From Hydractinia symbiolongicarpus (Eukaryota > Cnidaria > Hydrozoa > Anthoathecata > Hydractiniidae): a stretch of DNA of 64,000 bases. A program made the position numbers and the translations under genes. The DNA is taken from positions 29,941,501-30,005,500 of the forward strand of contig NC_079880.1 of NCBI RefSeq assembly GCF_029227915.1, read 5' to 3'. The notes under the pieces are model-generated. The model was not told the DNA's origin. It made no database searches and saw only the letters and a list, made by a program, of their open reading frames with translations. Positions 1 to 14,125 of the stretch are shown one piece after another (within the stretch, counting starts at the first letter, position 1; each line of letters starts with the position of its first letter).

Positions 1-1624
1 GGGAGTAAACTCATTTCCCGAACGATTTTTTAAATTATTTTTTCACCACTAAAACGCATAAGACTTGTAGTTTTAAAAAATGTTTTCATTTTTGATGAGA
101 CGCTGAATAAAAGAAGTTTATACGCCGGCAAACGAAAACCTGCGATTTCCCGTAAATCCCGGACTCGACCCGTATAGTCAAAAGTATACAAAGAAAGTAC
201 CCAGGGTGTAAACTCATTTCCCGAACGATTTTTTAAATTATTTTTTACCACTAAAGCCCATGAGACTTGTAGTTTTCAAAAATGTTTTCATTTTTGATGA
301 GACGCTGAATAAAAGAAGTTTAATCGCCGGCAAACGAAAACCTGCGATTTCCCGTAAATCCCGGACTCGGCCCGTATAGTCAAAAGTATACAAAGAAAGT
401 ACCCAGGGTGTAAACTCATTTCCCGAACGATTTTTTAAATTATTTTTTCACCACTAAAGGCCATGAGACTTGTAGTTTTTAAAAATGTTTTCATTTTTGA
501 TGAGACGCTGAATAAAAGAAGTTTAATCGCCGGCAAACGAAAACCCGCGACTTCCCGTAAATCCCGGACTCGGCCCGTATAGTCAAAAGTATACAAAGAA
601 AGTACCCAGGGAGTAAACTCATTTCCCGAACGATTTTTTAAATTATTTTTTCACCACTAAAACGCATGAGACTTGTAGTTTTCAGAAATGTTTTCATTTG
701 TGATGAGACGCCTAATGAAAGTGGTTTAATCGCCGGCAAACGAAAACCCGCGATTTCCCGTGAATCCCGGACTCGGCCCGTATAGTCAAAAGTATACAAA
801 GAAAGTAACCAGGGTGTAAACTCATTTCCCGAACGATTTTTTAAATTATTTTTTCACCACTAAAGCCCATGAGACTTGTAGTTTTTAAAAATGTTTTCAT
901 TTTTGATGAGACGCTGAATAAAAGAAGTTTAATCGCCGGCAAACGAAAACCCGCGATTTCCCGTAAATCCCGGACTCGGCCCGTATAGTCAAAAGTATAC
1001 AAAGAAAGTACCCAGGAAGTAAACTCATTTCCCGAACGATTTTTTAAATTATTTTTTCACCACTAAAGCCCATGAGACTTGTAGTTTTTAAAAATGTTTT
1101 CATTTTTGATGAGACGCTGAATAAAAGAAGTTTAATCGCCGGCAAACGAAAACCCGCGACTTCCCGTAAATCCCGGACTCGGCCCGTATAGTCAAAAGTA
1201 TACAAAGAAAGTACCCAGGGAGTAAACTCATTTCCCGAACGATTTTTTAAATTATTTTTTCACCACTAAAACGCATGAGACTTGTAGTTTTCAGAAATGT
1301 TTTCATTTGTGATGAGACGCTTAATGAAAGTGGTTTAATCGCCGGCAAACGAAAACCCGCGATTTCCCGTAAATCCCGGACTCGGCCCGTATAGTCAAAA
1401 GTATACAAAGAAAGTACCCAGGGTGTAAACTCATTTCCCGAACGATTTTTTAAATTATTTTTTCACCACTAAAGCCCATGAGACTTGTAGTTTTTAAAAA
1501 TGTTTTCATTTTTGATGAGACGCTGAATAAAAGAAGTTTAATCGCCGGCAAACGAAAACCCGCGATTTCCCGTAAAACCGGGACTCGGCCCGTATAGTCA
1601 AAAGTATACAAAGAAAGTACCCAG

Positions 1625-3650
1625 GGAGTAAACTCATTTCCCGAACGATTTTTTAAATTATTTTTTCACCACTAAAACGCATGAGACTTGTAGTTTTCAG
1701 AAATGTTTTCATTTGTGATGAGACGCTTAATGAAAGTGGTTTAATCGCCGGCAAACGAAAACCCGCGATTTCCCGTAAATCCCGGGCTTGGCCCGTATAG
1801 TCAAATGTATACAAAGAAAGTACCCAGGGAGTAAACTCATTTCCCGAACGATTTTTTATACTATTTTTTCACTACTAAAACGCATGAGACTTGTAAATTT
1901 CAGAAATGTTTTCATTTTTGATGAGACGCTGAATAAAAGAAGTTTAATCGCCGGCAAACGAAAACCGCCATTTCCCGTAAACCCCGGACTCGGCCGTATA
2001 ATCAAAAGTATACAAAAAACGTACCCAGGGAGTAAACTCATTTCCCGAACGATTTTTTAAATTATCTTTTCACCACTAAAACGCATCAGACTTGTAGTTT
2101 TCAAAAATGTTTTCATTTTTGATGAGACGCTGAATAAAAGAAGTTTAATCGCCGACATACGAAAACCTGCGATTTCCCGTAAATCCCGGACTCGACCCGT
2201 ATAGTCAAAAGTATACAAAGAAAGTACCCAGGGTGTAAACTCATTTCCCGAACAATTTTTTAAATTATATTTTCACCACTAAAGCCCATGAGACTTGTAG
2301 TTTTTAAAAATGTTTTCATTTTTGATGAGACGCTGAATAAAAGAAGTTTAATCGCCGGCAAACGAAAACCCGCGACTTCCCGTAAATCCCAGACTCGGCC
2401 CGTATAGTCAAAAGCATACAAAGAAAGTACCCAGGGAGTAAACTCATTTCCCGAACGATTTTTTAAATTATTTTTTCACCACTAAAACGCATGAGACTTG
2501 TAGTTTTCAAAAATGTTTTCATTTTTGATGAGACGCTTAATGAAAGAGGTTTAATCGCCGGCAAACGAAAACCCGCGATTTCCCGTAAATCCCGGACTCG
2601 GCCCGTATAGTCAAAAGTATACAAAGAAAGTACCCAGGGAATAAACTCATTTCCCGAACGATTTTTTAAATTATTTTTTCACCACTAAAACGCATGAGAC
2701 TTGTAGTTTTCAGAAATGTTTTCATTTGTGATGAGACGCTTAATGAAAGTGGTTTAATCACCGGCAAACGAAAACCCGCGATTTCCCGTAAATCCCGGGC
2801 TTGGCCCGTATAGTCAAATGTATACAAAGAAAGTACCCAGGGAGTAAACTCATTTCCCGAACGATTTTTTATACTATTTTTTCACTACTAAAACGCATGA
2901 GACTTGTAAATTTCAGAAATGTTTTCATTTTTGATGAGACGCTGAATAAAAGAAGTTTAATCGCCGGCAAACGAAAACCCGCCATTTCCCGTAAACCCCG
3001 GACTCGGCCGTATAATCAAAAGTATACAAAAAACGTACCCAGGGAGTAAACTCATTTCCCGAACGATTTTTTAAATTATTTTTTCACCACTAAAACACAT
3101 GAGACTTGTAGTTTTCAAAAATGTTTTCATTTTTGATGAGACGCTGAATAAAAGAAGTTTAATCGCCGACATACGAAAACCTGCGATTTCCCGTAAATCC
3201 CGGACTCGACCCGTATAGTCAAAAGTATACAAAGAAAGTACCCAGGGTGTAAACTCATTTCCCGAACGATTTTTTAAATTATATTTTCACCACTAAAGCC
3301 CATGAGACTTGTAGTTTTTAAAAATGTTTTCATTTTTGATGAGACGCTGAATAAAAGAAGTTTAATCGCCGGCAAACGAAAACCCGCGACTTCCCGTAAA
3401 TCCCGGACTCGGCCCGTATAGTCAAAAGCATACAAAGAAAGTACCCAGGGAGTAAACTCATTTCCCGAACGATTTTTTAAATTATTTTTTCACCACTAAA
3501 ACGCATGAGACTTGTAGTTTTCAAAAATGTTTTCATTTTTGATGAGATGCTTAATGAAAGAGGTTTAATCGCCGGCAAACAAAAACCCGCAATTTCCCGT
3601 AAATCCCGGGCTTGGCCCGTATAGTCGAGTGTATACAAAGAAAATACCCA
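1625..3650 (+). repeat. 5-monomer higher-order repeat, two copies
   Basis: Two adjacent copies of a five-monomer unit of about 1013-1014 bp. The rare variant GCCGACATAC occurs at 2151 and 3165, and AAAGCATACA-type variants occur at 2414 and 3428. Both copies contain a monomer with TTTTTTATACTATTTTTTC and an adjacent AAAAAACGTACCC variant. Sharing several rare variants at a fixed offset shows duplication of the whole block rather than of single monomers. Confidence 0.85.
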
Positions 3651-6600
3651 GGGAGTAAACTCATTTCCCGAACGATTTTTTAAATTATTTTTTCACCACT
3701 AAAACGCATAAGACTTGTAGTTTTCAAAAATGTTTTCATTTTTGATGAGACGCTGAATAAAAGAAGTTTATACGCCGGCAAACGAAAACCTGCGATTTCC
3801 CGTAAATCCCGGACTCTACCCGTATAGTCAAAAGTATACAAAGAAAGTACCCAGGGTGTAAACTCATTTCCCGAACGATTTTTTAAATTATTTTTTCACC
3901 ACTAAAGCCCATGAGACTTGTAGTTTTTAAAAATGTTTTCATTTTTGATGAGACGCTGAATAAAAGAATTTAATCGCCGGCAAACGAAAACCCGCGACTT
4001 CCCGTAAATCCCTGACTCGGCCCGTATAGTCAAAAGTATACAAAGAAAGTATCCAGGGAGTAAACTCATTTCCCGAACGATTTTTTGTATTATTTTTTCA
4101 CCACTAAAACGCATGAGACTTGCAGTTTTCAAAAATGTTTTCATTTTTGATGGGACGCTGAATAAAAGAAGTTTAATCGCCGGCAAACGAAAACCCGCGA
4201 TTTCTCGTAAATCCCGGACTCGGCCCGTATTGTCAAAAGTATATAAAGAAAGTACCCAGGGGGTAAACTCATTTTCCGAACGATTTTTTAATGTTTTTTT
4301 TTTCACCACTACAACGCATGAGACTTGTAGTTTTCAAAAATGTTTTCATTTTTGATGAGACGCTTAATGAAAGAGGTTTAATCGCCGGCAAACGAAAACC
4401 CGCGATTTCCCGTAAATCCCGGGCTTTGCCCGTATAGTTGAGTGTATACAAAGAAAGTACCCTGTGAGTAAACTCATTTCCAGAACGATTTTTTAAATTA
4501 TTTTTTCACCACTAAAACGCATAAGACTTGTAGTCTTCAAACTTGTTTTCATTTTTGATGAGACCCTGAATAAAAGAAGTTGAATCGCCGGCAAACGAAA
4601 ACCCGCGACTTCCCGTAAATCCCGGACTCGGCCCGTCTAGTCAAAAGTATACAAAGAAAGTACCCAGGGAGTAAACTCATTTCCGGAACGATTTTTCAAG
4701 TTATTTTTTCACCACTAAAACGCATGAAACTTGTAGTTTTCAAAAATGTTTTCATTTTTGATGAGACGCTGAATAAAAGAAGTTTAATCGCCGGCAAACG
4801 AAAACCCGCGATTTCCCGTAAATCCCGGGCTTGGCCCGTATAGTCGAATGTATACAAAGAAAGTACCCTGTGAGTAAACTCATTTCCAGAACGATTTTTT
4901 AAATTATTTTTTCATCACTAAAACGCATAAGACTTGTAGTTTTCAAACTTGTTTTCATTTTTGATGAGACCCTGAATAAAAGAAGTTGAATCGCCGGCAA
5001 ACGAAAACCCGCGACTTCCCGTAAATCCCGGACTCGGCCCGTCTAGTCAAAAGTATACAAAGAAAGTACCCAGGGAGTAAACTCATTTCCGGAACGGATT
5101 TTTAAATTATTTTTTCACCACTAAAACGCATGAGACTTGTAGTTTTCAAAAATGTTTTCATTTTTGATGAGACGCTGAATAAAAGAAGTTTAATCGCCGG
5201 CAAACGAAAACCCGCGATTTCCCGTAAATCCCGGGCTTGGCCCGTATAGTCGAATGTATACAAAGAAAGTACCCTGTGAGTAAACTCATTTCCAGAACGA
5301 TTTTTTAAATTATTTTTTCATCACTAAAACGCATAAGACTTGTAGTTTTTAAAATTGTTTTCATTTTTGATGAGACGCTGAATAAAAGAAGTTTAATCGC
5401 CGGCAAACGAAAGCTAGCGATTTCCCGTAAATCCCGGGTTGGCCCGTATAGTCTAAAGTATACAAAGAAAATACCCAGGGAGTAAACTCATTTCCCGAAC
5501 GATTTTTTAAATTATTTTTTCACCACTAAAACGCATGAGACTTGTAGTCTTCATACTTGTTTTCATTTTTGATGAGACCCTGAATAAAAAAAGTTTAATC
5601 GCCGGCAAACGAAAACCCGCGATTTCCCGTAAATCCCGGGCTTGGCCCGTATAGTCGAATGTATACAAGGAAAGTACCTTGTGAGTAAAGTCATTTCCAG
5701 AACGATTTTTTAAATTATTTTTTCACCACTAAAACGCATGAGACTTGTAGTTTTTAAAAATGTTTTCATTTTTGATGAGACGCTGAATAAAAGAAGTTTA
5801 ATCGCCGGCAAACGAAAACCCGCGATTTCCCGTAAATCCCGGGCTTGGCCCGTATAGTCGAATGTATACAAAGAAAGTACCCTGTGAGTAAACTCATTTC
5901 CAGAACGATTTTTTAAATTATTTTTTCATCACTAAAACGCATAAGACTTGTAGTTTTCAAAATTGTTTTCATTTTTGATGAGACGCTGAATAAAAGAAGT
6001 TTAATCGCCGGCAAACGAAAACCCGCGATTTCCCGTAAATCCCGGGCTTGGCCCATATAGTCGAATGTATACAAAGAAAGTACCCAGGGAGTAAACTCAT
6101 TTCCCGAACGATTTTTTAAATTATTTTTTCACCACTAAAACGCATGAGACTTGTAGTCTTCAAACTTGTTTTCATTTTTGATGAGACCCTGAATAAAAGA
6201 AGTTTAATCGCCGGCAAACGAAAACCCGCAATTTCCCGTAAATCCCGGGCTTGGCCCGTATAGTCGAATGTATACAAAGAAAGTACCAAGGGAGTAAACT
6301 CATTTCCCGAACGATTTTTTAAATTTTTTTTTCACCCCTAAAACGCACGAGACTTGTAGTTTTTAAAAATGTTTTCATTTTTGATGAGACGCTGAATAAA
6401 AGAAGTTTAATCGCCGGCAAACGAAAACCCGCGACTTCCCGTAAATCCCGGACTCGGCCCGTATAGTCAAAAGCATACAAAGAAAGTACCCAGGGAGTAA
6501 ACTCATTTCCCGAACGATTTTTTAAATTATTTTTTCACCACTAAAACGCATGAGACTTGTAGTTTTCAAAAATGTTTTCATTTTTGATGAGACGCTTAAT

Positions 6601-7120
6601 GAAAGAGGTTTAATCGCCGGCAAACGAAAACCCGCAATTTCCCGTAAATCCCGGGCTTGGCCCGTATAGTCGAGTGTATACAAAGAAAATACCCAGGGAG
6701 TAAACTCATTTCCCGAACGATTTTTTAAATTATTTTTTCACCACTAAAACGCATAAGACTTGTAGTTTTCAAAAATGTTTTCATTTTTAATGAGACGCTG
6801 AATAAAAGAAGTTTATACGCCGGCAAACGAAAACCTGCGATTTCCCGTAAATCCCGGACTCGACCCGTATAGTCAAAAGTATACAAAGAAAGTACCCAGG
6901 GTGTAAACTCATTTCCCGAACGATTTTTTAAATTATTTTTTCACCACTAAAGCCCATGAGACTTGTAGTTTTTAAAAATGTTTTCATTTTTGATGAGACG
7001 CTGAATAAAAGAATTTAATCGCCGGCAAACGAAAACCCGCGACTTCCCGTAAATCCCTGACTCGGCCCGTATAGTCAAAAGTATACAAAGAAAGTATCCA
7101 GGGAGTAAACTCATTTCCCG
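3300..7120 (+). repeat. Long-range duplicated satellite segment, 3045-bp offset
   Basis: The segment at about 3300-4075 recurs at about 6345-7120, an offset of 3045 bp or 15 monomers. Shared markers are GCATAC (3428 and 6473), a GTATAC context followed by AAAATACCCAGG (about 3640 and 6685), and a 1-bp loss giving AAAAGAATTTAATCGCC (3966 and 7011). A neighbouring marker, ATGAGACTTGCAGTTTTC, recurs at an offset of about 3449 bp (about 4112 and 7561), so two further monomers were gained between the copies. Confidence 0.75.
4480..5290 (+). repeat. 2-monomer higher-order repeat, two copies
   Basis: A dimer of about 406 bp is duplicated in tandem. Each copy has one monomer with AAACTTGTTTTC, GAGACCCTG and GTTGAATCGCCGG (about 4583 and 4989), followed by one with GGGCTTGGCCCG and CCCTGTGAGTAAAC. 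The same dimer reappears inside the 8-monomer repeats further right. Confidence 0.75.
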
Positions 7121-7829
7121 ATCGATTTTTTAAATTATTTTTTCACCACTAAAACGCATGAGACTTGTAGTTTTCAGAAATGTTTTTATTTGTGATGAGA
7201 CGCTTAATGAAAGTGGTTTAATCGCCGGCCAATGAAAACCCGCGATTTCCCGTAAATCCCGGGCTTGGCCCGTATAGTCGAATGTATACAAAGAAAGTAC
7301 CCTGTGAGTAAACTCATTTCCAAAACGATTTTTTAAATTATCGTTTCACCACTAAAACCCATGAGACTTGTAGTTTTCAAAAATGTTTTCATTTTTGATG
7401 ATACACTGAATAAAAGAAGTTTAATCGTTAGCAAGCGAAATCCCGCCATTTCCCGTAAATCCTGGCTTGGCCCGTATAGTCAAAAGTATACAAAGAAAGT
7501 ACCAAGGGAGTAAACTTATTTCCCGAACGATTTTTTGTATTATTTTTTCACCACTAAAACGCATGAGACTTGCAGTTTTCAAAAATGTTTTCATTTTTGA
7601 TGGGACGCTGAATAAAAGAAGTTTAATCGCCGGCAAACGAAAACCCGCGATTTCTCGTAAATCCCGGACTCGGCCCGTATTGTCAAAAGTATATAAAGAA
7701 AGTACCCAGGGGGTAAACTCATTTTCCGAACGATTTTTTAAATTATTTTTGCACCACTAAAACGCATAAGACTTGTAGTTTTCAAAAATGTTTTCATTTT
7801 TGATGAGACGCTGAATAAAAGAAGTTTAA

Positions 7830-10800
7830 TCGCCGGCAAACGAAAGCCCGCGATTTCCCGTAAATCCCAGGTTGGCCCGTATAGTCTAAAGTATACAAAG
7901 AAAGTACCCAGGGAGTAAACTCATTTCCCGAACGATTTTTTAAATTATTTTTTCACCACTAAAACGCATGAGACTTGTAGTTTTCAAACTTGTTTTCATT
8001 TTTGATGAGACCCTGAATAAAAGAAGTTTAATCGCCGGCAAACGAAAACCCGCGATTTCCCGTAAATCCCGGGCTGGGCCCGTATAGTCGAATGTATACA
8101 AAGAAAGTACCAAGGGAGTAAACTCATTTCCCGAACGATTTTTTAAATTTTTTTTTCACCCCTAAAACGCATGAGACTTGTAGTTTTCAAAAATGTTTTC
8201 ATTTTTGATGAGACGCTTAATGAAAGAGGTTTAATCGCCGGCAAACGAAAACCTGCGATTTCCCGTAAATCCCGGGCTTTGCCCGTATAGTTGAGTGTAT
8301 ACAAAGAAAGTACCCTGTGAGTAAACTCATTTCCAGAACGATTTTTTAAATTATTTTTTCACCACTAAAACGCATAAGACTTGTAGTCTTCAAACTTGTT
8401 TTCATTTTTGATGAGACCCTGAATAAAAGAAGTTGAATCGCCGGCAAACGAAAACCCGCGACTTCCCGTAAATCCCGGACTCGGCCCGTCTAGTCAAAAG
8501 TATACAAAGAAAGTACCCATGGAGTAAACTCATTTCCGGAACGATTTTTTAAGTTATTTTTTCACCACTAAAACGCATGAAACTTGTAGTTTTCAAAAAT
8601 GTTTTCATTTTTGATGAGACGCTGAATAAAAGAAGTTTAATCGCCGGCAAACGAAAACCCGCGATTTCCCGTAAATCCCGGGCTTGGCCCGTATAGTCGA
8701 ATGTATACAAAGAAAGTACCCTGTGAGTAAACTCATTTCCAGAACGATTTTTTAAATTATTTTTTCATCACTAAAACGCATAAGACTTGTAGTTTTCAAA
8801 CTTGTTTTCATTTTTGATGAGACCCTGAATAAAAGAAGTTGAATCGCCGGCAAACGAAAACCCGCGACTTCCCGTAAATCCCGGACTCGGCCCGTCTAGT
8901 CAAAAGTATACAAAGAAAGTACCCAGGGAGTAAACTCATTTCCGGAACGGATTTTTAAATTATTTTTTCACCACTAAAACGCATGAGACTTGTAGTTTTC
9001 AAAAATGTTTTCATTTTTGATGAGACGCTGAATAAAAGAAGTTTAATCGCCGGCAAACGAAAACCCGCGATTTCCCGTAAATCCCGGGCTTTGCCCGTAT
9101 AGTCGAATGTATACAAAGAAAGTACCCTGTGAGTAAACTCATTTCCAGAACGATTTTTTAAATTATTTTTTCATCACTAAAACGCATAAGACTTGTAGTT
9201 TTCAAAATTGTTTTCATTTTTGATGAGACGCTGAATAAAAGAAGTTTAATCGCCGGCAAACGAAAACCCGCGATTTCCCGTAAATCCCGGGCTGGGCCCG
9301 TATAGTCGAATGTATACAAAGAAAGTACCAAGGGAGTAAACTCATTTCCCGAACGATTTTTTAAATTATTTTTTCACCACTAAAACGCATGAGACTTGTA
9401 GTCTTCATACTTGTTTTCATTTTTGATGAAACCCTGAATAAAAGAAGTTTAATCGCCGGCAAACGAAAGCCCGCGATTTCCCGTAAATCCCAGGTTGGCC
9501 CGTATAGTCTAAAGTATACAAAGAAAGTACACAGGGAGTAAACTCATTTCCCGAACGATTTTTTAAATTATTTTTTCACCACTAAAACGCATGAGACTTG
9601 TAGTTTTCAAACTTGTTTTCATTTTTGATGAGACCCTGAATAAAAGAAGTTTAATCGCCGGCAAACGAAAACCCGCGATTTCCCGTAAATCCCGGGCTGG
9701 GCCCGTATAGTCGAATGTATACAAAGAAAGTACCAAGGGAGTAAACTCATTTCCCGAACGATTTTTTAAATTTTTTTTTCACCCCTAAAACGCATGAGAC
9801 TTGTAGTTTTCAAAAATGTTTTCATTTTTGATGAGACGCTTAATGAAAGAGGTTTAATCGCCGGCAAACGAAAACCCGCGATTTCCCGTAAATCCCGGGC
9901 TTTGCCCGTATAGTTGAGTGTATACAAAGAAAGTACCCTGTGAGTAAACTCATTTCCAGAACGATTTTTTAAATTATTTTTTCACCACTAAAACGCATAA
10001 GACTTGTAGTCTTCAAACTTGTTTTCATTTTTGATGAGACCCTGAATAAAAGAAGTTGAATCGCCGGCAAACGAAAACCCGCGACTTCCCGTAAATCCCG
10101 GACTCGGCCCGTCTAGTCAAAAGTATACAAAGAAAGTACCCAGGGAGTAAACTCATTTCCGGAACGATTTTTCAAGTTATTTTTTCACCACTAAAACGCA
10201 TGAAACTTGTAGTTTTCAAAAATGTTTTCATTTTTGATGAGACGCTGAATAAAAGAAGTTTAATCGCCGGCAAACGAAAACCCGCGATTTCCCGTAAATC
10301 CCGGGCTTGGCCCGTATAGTCGAATGTATACAAAGAAAGTACCCTGTGAGTAAACTCATTTCCAGAACGATTTTTTAAATTATTTTTTCATCACTAAAAC
10401 GCATAAGACTTGTAGTTTTCAAACTTGTTTTCATTTTTGATGAGACCCTGAATAAAAGAAGTTGAATCGCCGGCAAACGAAAACCCGCGACTTCCCGTAA
10501 ATCCCGGACTCGGCCCGTCTAGTCAAAAGTATACAAAGAAAGTACCCAGGGAGTAAACTCATTTCCGGAACGGATTTTTAAATTATTTTTTCACCACTAA
10601 AACGCATGAGACTTGTAGTTTTCAAAAATGTTTTCATTTTTGATGAGACGCTGAATAAAAGAAGTTTAATCGCCGGCAAACGAAAACCCGCGATTTCCCG
10701 TAAATCCCGGGCTTTGCCCGTATAGTCGAATGTATACAAAGAAAGTACCCTGTGAGTAAACTCATTTCCAGAACGATTTTTTAAATTATTTTTTCATCAC

Positions 10801-10863
10801 TAAAACGCATAAGACTTGTAGTTTTCAAAATTGTTTTCATTTTTGATGAGACGCTGAATAAAA
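7830..10863 (+). repeat. 8-monomer higher-order repeat (1623 bp), two copies
   Basis: The sequence repeats at an offset of 1623 bp, eight monomers. CGAAAGCCCG followed by CCCAGGTTGGCCCG lies at 7841 and 9464, and TTGTAGTCTTCAAACTTG lies at 8381 and 10004. The copies differ at scattered single bases, so the duplication is recent relative to monomer divergence. Similarity at this offset stops near 10863, where the next 8-monomer series begins. Confidence 0.85.
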
Positions 10864-10879
10864 GAAGTTTAATCGCCGG

Positions 10880-13800
10880 CAAACGAAAGCCCGCGATTTC
10901 CCGTAAATCCCGGGTTGGCCCGTATAGTCTAAAGTATACAAAGAAAATACCCAGGGAGTAAACTCATTTCCCGAACGATTTTTTAAATTATTTTTTCACC
11001 ACTAAAACGCATGAGACTTGTAGTCTTCATACTTGTTTTCATTTTTGATGAAACCCTGAATAAAAAAAGTTTAATCGCCGGCAAACGAAAACCCGCGATT
11101 TCCCGTAAATCCCGGGCTTGGCCCGTATAGTCGAATGTATACAAGGAAAGTACCTTGTGAGTAAAGTCATTTCCAGAACGATTTTTTAAATTATTTTTTC
11201 ACCACTAAAACGCATGAGACTTGTAGTTTTCAAAAATGTTTTCATTTTTGATGAGACGCTGAATAAAAGAAGTTTAATCGCCGGCAAACGAAAACCCGCG
11301 ATTTCCCGTAAATCCCGGGCTTGGCCCGTATAGTCGAATGTATACAAAGAAAGTACCCTGTGAGTAAACTCATTTCCAGAACGATTTTTTAAATTATTTT
11401 TTCATCACTAAAACGCATAAGACTTGTAGTTTTCAAAATTGTTTTCATTTTTGATGAGACGCTGAATAAAAGAAGTTTAATCGCCGGCAAACGAAAACCC
11501 GCGATTTCCCGTAAATCCCGGGCTTGGCCCGTATAGTCGAATGTATACAAAGAAAGTACCCAGGGAGTAAACTCATTTCCCGAACGATTTTTTAAATTAT
11601 TTTTTCACCACTAAAACGCATGAGACTTGTAGTCTTCAAACTTGTTTTCATTTTTGATGAGACCCTGAATAAAAGAAGTTTAATCGCCGGCAAACGAAAA
11701 CCCGCAATTTCCCGTAAATCCCGGGCTTGACCCGTATAGTCGAATGTATACAAAGAAAGTACCAAGGGAGTAAACTCATTTCCCGAACGATTTTTTAAAT
11801 TTTTTTTTCACTCCTAAAACGCACGAGACTTGTAGTTTTCAAAAATGTTTTCATTTTTGATGAGACGCTTAATGAAAGAGGTTTAATCGCCGGCAAACGA
11901 AAACCCGCGATTTCCCGTAAATCCCGGGCTTGGCCCGTATAGTCGAGTGTATACAAAGAAAGTACCCTGTGAGTAAACTCATTTCAAGAACGATTTTTTA
12001 AATTATTTTTTCACCACTAAAACGCATAAGACTTGTAGTTTTCAAAAATGTTTTCATTTTTGATGAGACGCTGAATAAAAGAAGTTTAATCGCCGGCAAA
12101 CGAAAACCCGCGACTTCCCGTAAATCCCGGACTCGGCCCGTCTAGTCTAAAGTATACAAAGAAAGTACCCAGGGAGTAAACTCACTTCCCGAACGATTTT
12201 TTAAATCATTTTTTCACCACTAAAACGCATGAGACTTGTAGTTTTCAAAAATGTTTTCATTTTTGATGAGACGCTGAATAAAAGAAGTTTAATCGCCGAC
12301 AAACGAAAACCCGCGATTTCCCGTAAATCTCGGGCTTGGCCCGTATAGTCGAATGTATACAAAGAAAGTACCCTGTGAGTAAACTCATTTCAAGAACGAT
12401 TTTTTAAATTATTTTTTCACCACTAAAACGCATAAGACTTGTAGTTTTCAAAAATGTTTTCATTTTTGATGAGACGCTGAATAAAAGAAGTTTAATCGCC
12501 GGCAAACGAAAGCCCGCGATTTCCCGTAAATCCCGGGTTGGCCCGTATAGTCTAAAGTATACAAAGAAAATACCCAGGGAGTAAACTCATTTCCCGAACG
12601 ATTTTTTAAATTATTTTTTCACCACTAAAACGCATGAGACTTGTAGTCTTCATACTTGTTTTCATTTTTGATGAAACCCTGAATAAAAAAAGTTTAATCG
12701 CCGGCAAACGAAAACCCGCGATTTCCCGTAAATCCCGGGCTTGGCCCGTATAGTCGAATGTATACAAGGAAAGTACCTTGTGAGTAAAGTCATTTCCAGA
12801 ACGATTTTTTAAATTATTTTTTCACCACTAAAACGCATGAGACTTGTAGTTTTCAAAAATGTTTTCATTTTTGATGAGACGCTGAATAAAAGAAGTTTAA
12901 TCGCCGGCAAACGAAAACCCGCGATTTCCCGTAAATCCCGGGCTTGGCCCGTATAGTCGAATGTATACAAAGAAAGTACCCTGTGAGTAAACTCATTTCC
13001 AGAACGATTTTTTAAATTATTTTTTCATCACTAAAACGCATAAGACTTGTAGTTTTCAAAATTGTTTTCATTTTTGATGAGACGCTGAATAAAAGAAGTT
13101 TAATCGCCGGCAAACGAAAACCCGCGATTTCCCGTAAATCCCGGGCTTGGCCCGTATAGTCGAATGTATACAAAGAAAGTACCCAGGGAGTAAACTCATT
13201 TCCCGAACGATTTTTTAAATTATTTTTTCACCACTAAAACGCATGAGACTTGTAGTCTTCAAACTTGTTTTCATTTTTGATGAGACCCTGAATAAAAGAA
13301 GTTTAATCGCCGGCAAACGAAAACCCGCAATTTCCCGTAAATCCCGGGCTTGACCCGTATAGTCGAATGTATACAAAGAAAGTACCAAGGGAGTAAACTC
13401 ATTTCCCGAACGATTTTTTAAATTTTTTTTTCACTCCTAAAACGCACGAGACTTGTAGTTTTCAAAAATGTTTTCATTTTTGATGAGACGCTTAATGAAA
13501 GAGGTTTAATCGCCGGCAAACGAAAACCCGCGATTTCCCGTAAATCCCGGGCTTGGCCCGTATAGTCGAGTGTATACAAAGAAAGTACCCTGTGAGTAAA
13601 CTCATTTCAAGAACGATTTTTTAAATTATTTTTTCACCACTAAAACGCATAAGACTTGTAGTTTTCAAAAATGTTTTCATTTTTGATGAGACGCTGAATA
13701 AAAGAAGTTTAATCGCCGGCAAACGAAAACCCGCGACTTCCCGTAAATCCCGGACTCGGCCCGTCTAGTCTAAAGTATACAAAGAAAGTACCCAGGGAGT

Positions 13801-14125
13801 AAACTCACTTCCCGAACGATTTTTTAAATCATTTTTTCACCACTAAAACGCATGAGACTTGTAGTTTTCAAAAATGTTTTCATTTTTGATGAGACGCTGA
13901 ATAAAAGAAGTTTAATCGCCGACAAACGAAAACCCGCGATTTCCCGTAAATCTCGGGCTTGGCCCGTATAGTCGAATGTATACAAAGAAAGTACCCTGTG
14001 AGTAAACTCATTTCAAGAACGATTTTTTAAATTATTTTTTCACCACTAAAACGCATAAGACTTGTAGTTTTCAAAAATGTTTTCATTTTTGATGAGACGC
14101 TGAATAAAAGAAGTTTAATCGCCGG
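10880..14125 (+). repeat. Second 8-monomer higher-order repeat (1623 bp), two copies
   Basis: A different eight-monomer unit is duplicated at the same 1623-bp offset. AGCCCGCGAT lies at 10888 and 12511, GAAACCCTGAATAAAAAAAG at 11050 and 12673, and the ACAAGGAAAGTACCTTGTG variant follows in both. After 14125 a partial third copy resumes with about two extra monomers. Unequal exchange between blocks of equal size is the simplest reading. Confidence 0.85.

Noticed and set aside
1788-2060. Dozens of 60-180-codon open frames throughout the satellite on both strands (for example 1788-2060, 3902-4309, 15986-16201, 37527-38072, 54054-54287)
   Set aside because: They repeat with the monomer, overlap on opposite strands, lack promoters and splice structure, and lose frame at each monomer because 203 is not divisible by three.
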